The notes under the pieces were generated by a model. The model saw nothing but the letters and a program-made list of their open reading frames with translations, was not told the origin of the DNA and did not search any database. A DNA stretch of 64,000 bases from Pyxidicoccus xibeiensis (GTDB lineage: Bacteria; Myxococcota; Myxococcia; Myxococcales; Myxococcaceae): positions 1 through 64,000 of the forward strand of contig NZ_JAJVKV010000014.1 of assembly GCF_024198175.1 (NCBI RefSeq). The letters are read 5' to 3'. Position 1 is the first letter of the stretch. Every line of letters begins with the position of its first letter. Made by a program: the position numbers and the translations under genes. Of this stretch, positions 63,372 through 64,000 are shown in pieces.

Positions 63372-64000
63372 ATGCCCGGCCCCAGCATGTTCGCGCAGCA
63401 GACCGATCCTCCCCAACGCATCCTCGGCTTCGCCGCCTTCTCCATCGCCGTCCATGTCGGCGTCGTGGCGGTGCTGGTCTTCCTGGTGAAGCCCATCGTC
63501 ATCGAGGTGGAGCAGCCCCTCGACGTGGTGCTGACCCTCGGCAAGGCCCCGCCGCCGCCTCCTCCTCCGCCCCCGCCGCCCGCGGCGGCCAGGACGACCC
63601 CACGCAAGGTGGAGAAGAAGCCGAAGACCGAGCTGCGTCAGCCCGTGGAGGTCCAGCCGGTTCCCGAGCAGAAGCCCGTCGAGCCGGAGGCGCCCGAGCC
63701 GGAGGCGCCCGAGGCGCCCGTCGAGGGCGGAGTCGAGGGCGGCGTGGCGGGGGGCGTGGCCGGTGGGGTGGTGGGAGGCGTGGTGGGAGGTGTCGTGGGC
63801 GGCACCGTCGGGGGCACGGGCACGGGCGAGCCGGTGAAGCCCAAGAATGTGCCCCCCTTCGTCATCCAGCGGGACGTGGTGCGCCAGTCGTCGCCGCGCC
63901 TGTCCGAGGTGTTCAAGCAGGCCCACCGCGGGCAGACGCTGCAGGGCATCTACAAGGTGTGCGTCGCCACCAACGGCAGCGTGTACGAAGTGACGCCGGT
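63372..64000 (+). CDS. TonB-type energy transducer, cut by the window end
   Basis: The frame starts at ATG 63372 (or 63387) and is open to the last base. An N-terminal membrane anchor (ILGFAAFSIAVHVGVVAVLV) is followed by a periplasmic linker with a run of ten Pro, then Glu/Pro/Lys repeats, then an unusual Gly/Val repeat (GGVAGGVVGGVVGGVVGG), and the beginning of a TonB C-terminal domain (LQGIYKVCVATNGSVYEVTP). It is divergent from the lipoprotein/receptor operon and likely energises that receptor. The end of the protein is outside the window. Confidence 0.88.
   Translation, partial: MPGPSMFAQQTDPPQRILGFAAFSIAVHVGVVAVLVFLVKPIVIEVEQPLDVVLTLGKAPPPPPPPPPPPAAARTTPRKVEKKPKTELRQPVEVQPVPEQKPVEPEAPEPEAPEAPVEGGVEGGVAGGVAGGVVGGVVGGVVGGTVGGTGTGEPVKPKNVPPFVIQRDVVRQSSPRLSEVFKQAHRGQTLQGIYKVCVATNGSVYEVTP

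Overview
The window is high-GC DNA with a dense gene layout typical of a myxobacterium (Myxococcus/Corallococcus/Pyxidicoccus type). The reasons are five large multi-sensor histidine kinases, many small lipoproteins, an Oar-like TonB receptor, sigma-54 activators, and a remnant of the Cys-containing C-terminal tail seen in myxobacterial Ser/Thr kinases. The organism call is inference; no 16S or other marker is present.

Layout. 1-645: a G-rich minisatellite and no convincing gene. 646-11.0 kb: a PAS/GAF kinase, a FusB-like zinc protein, a Baeyer-Villiger monooxygenase / SDR / TetR operon, an amino-acid permease and a hybrid kinase. 11.5-26.3 kb: a defence island bracketed by two 451-bp direct repeats that each contain the 3' third of rsgA (offset exactly 13,745 bp). 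26.3-31.5 kb: an H-NOX protein, a small lipoprotein and a response-regulator/kinase/kinase operon. 31.7-43.6 kb: a methyltransferase, lipoproteins, a TAXI-type binding protein, a hairpin-rich spacer, a TolB-like protein, a LytS/LytR-type pair, a zinc metalloprotease and another large kinase. 43.6-48.2 kb: thrA with a threonine attenuator, then a PiT phosphate transporter and its DUF47 partner. 48.3-52.1 kb: a sigma-54 activator between its two likely target units. 52.1-64.0 kb: mixed metabolism (oxidoreductase, thioredoxin, LysR, DusA, epoxide-hydrolase-like enzyme, 5'-nucleotidase) and an Oar-like receptor / lipoprotein / TonB group running off the right edge.

Main finding. In the island, an RtcR-like CARF + sigma-54 AAA+ activator is the first gene of a tight run: activator, hsdR, hsdM, hsdS, a DUF3696 ATPase, a PLD-like protein. 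The 52-bp gap between activator and hsdR holds a near-consensus sigma-54 promoter (15 of 16 positions). A second -24/-12 element lies in the divergent intergenic region, in front of a coiled-coil protein with a PD-(D/E)xK-like motif. I infer an inducible, CARF-gated restriction locus: a signal binds the CARF domain, the activator opens sigma-54 promoters, and restriction plus accessory effectors are made.

Two other regulatory systems are readable directly. (1) The thrA leader encodes a 43-residue peptide with 11 Thr in 13 residues, then a terminator whose 5' arm can instead pair with the end of the peptide coding sequence: a classical threonine attenuator. (2) Four copies of CACGA-N4-TCGTG, two on each side of the activator at 48914-50512, lie about 100 bp upstream of -24/-12 promoters of the flanking genes.
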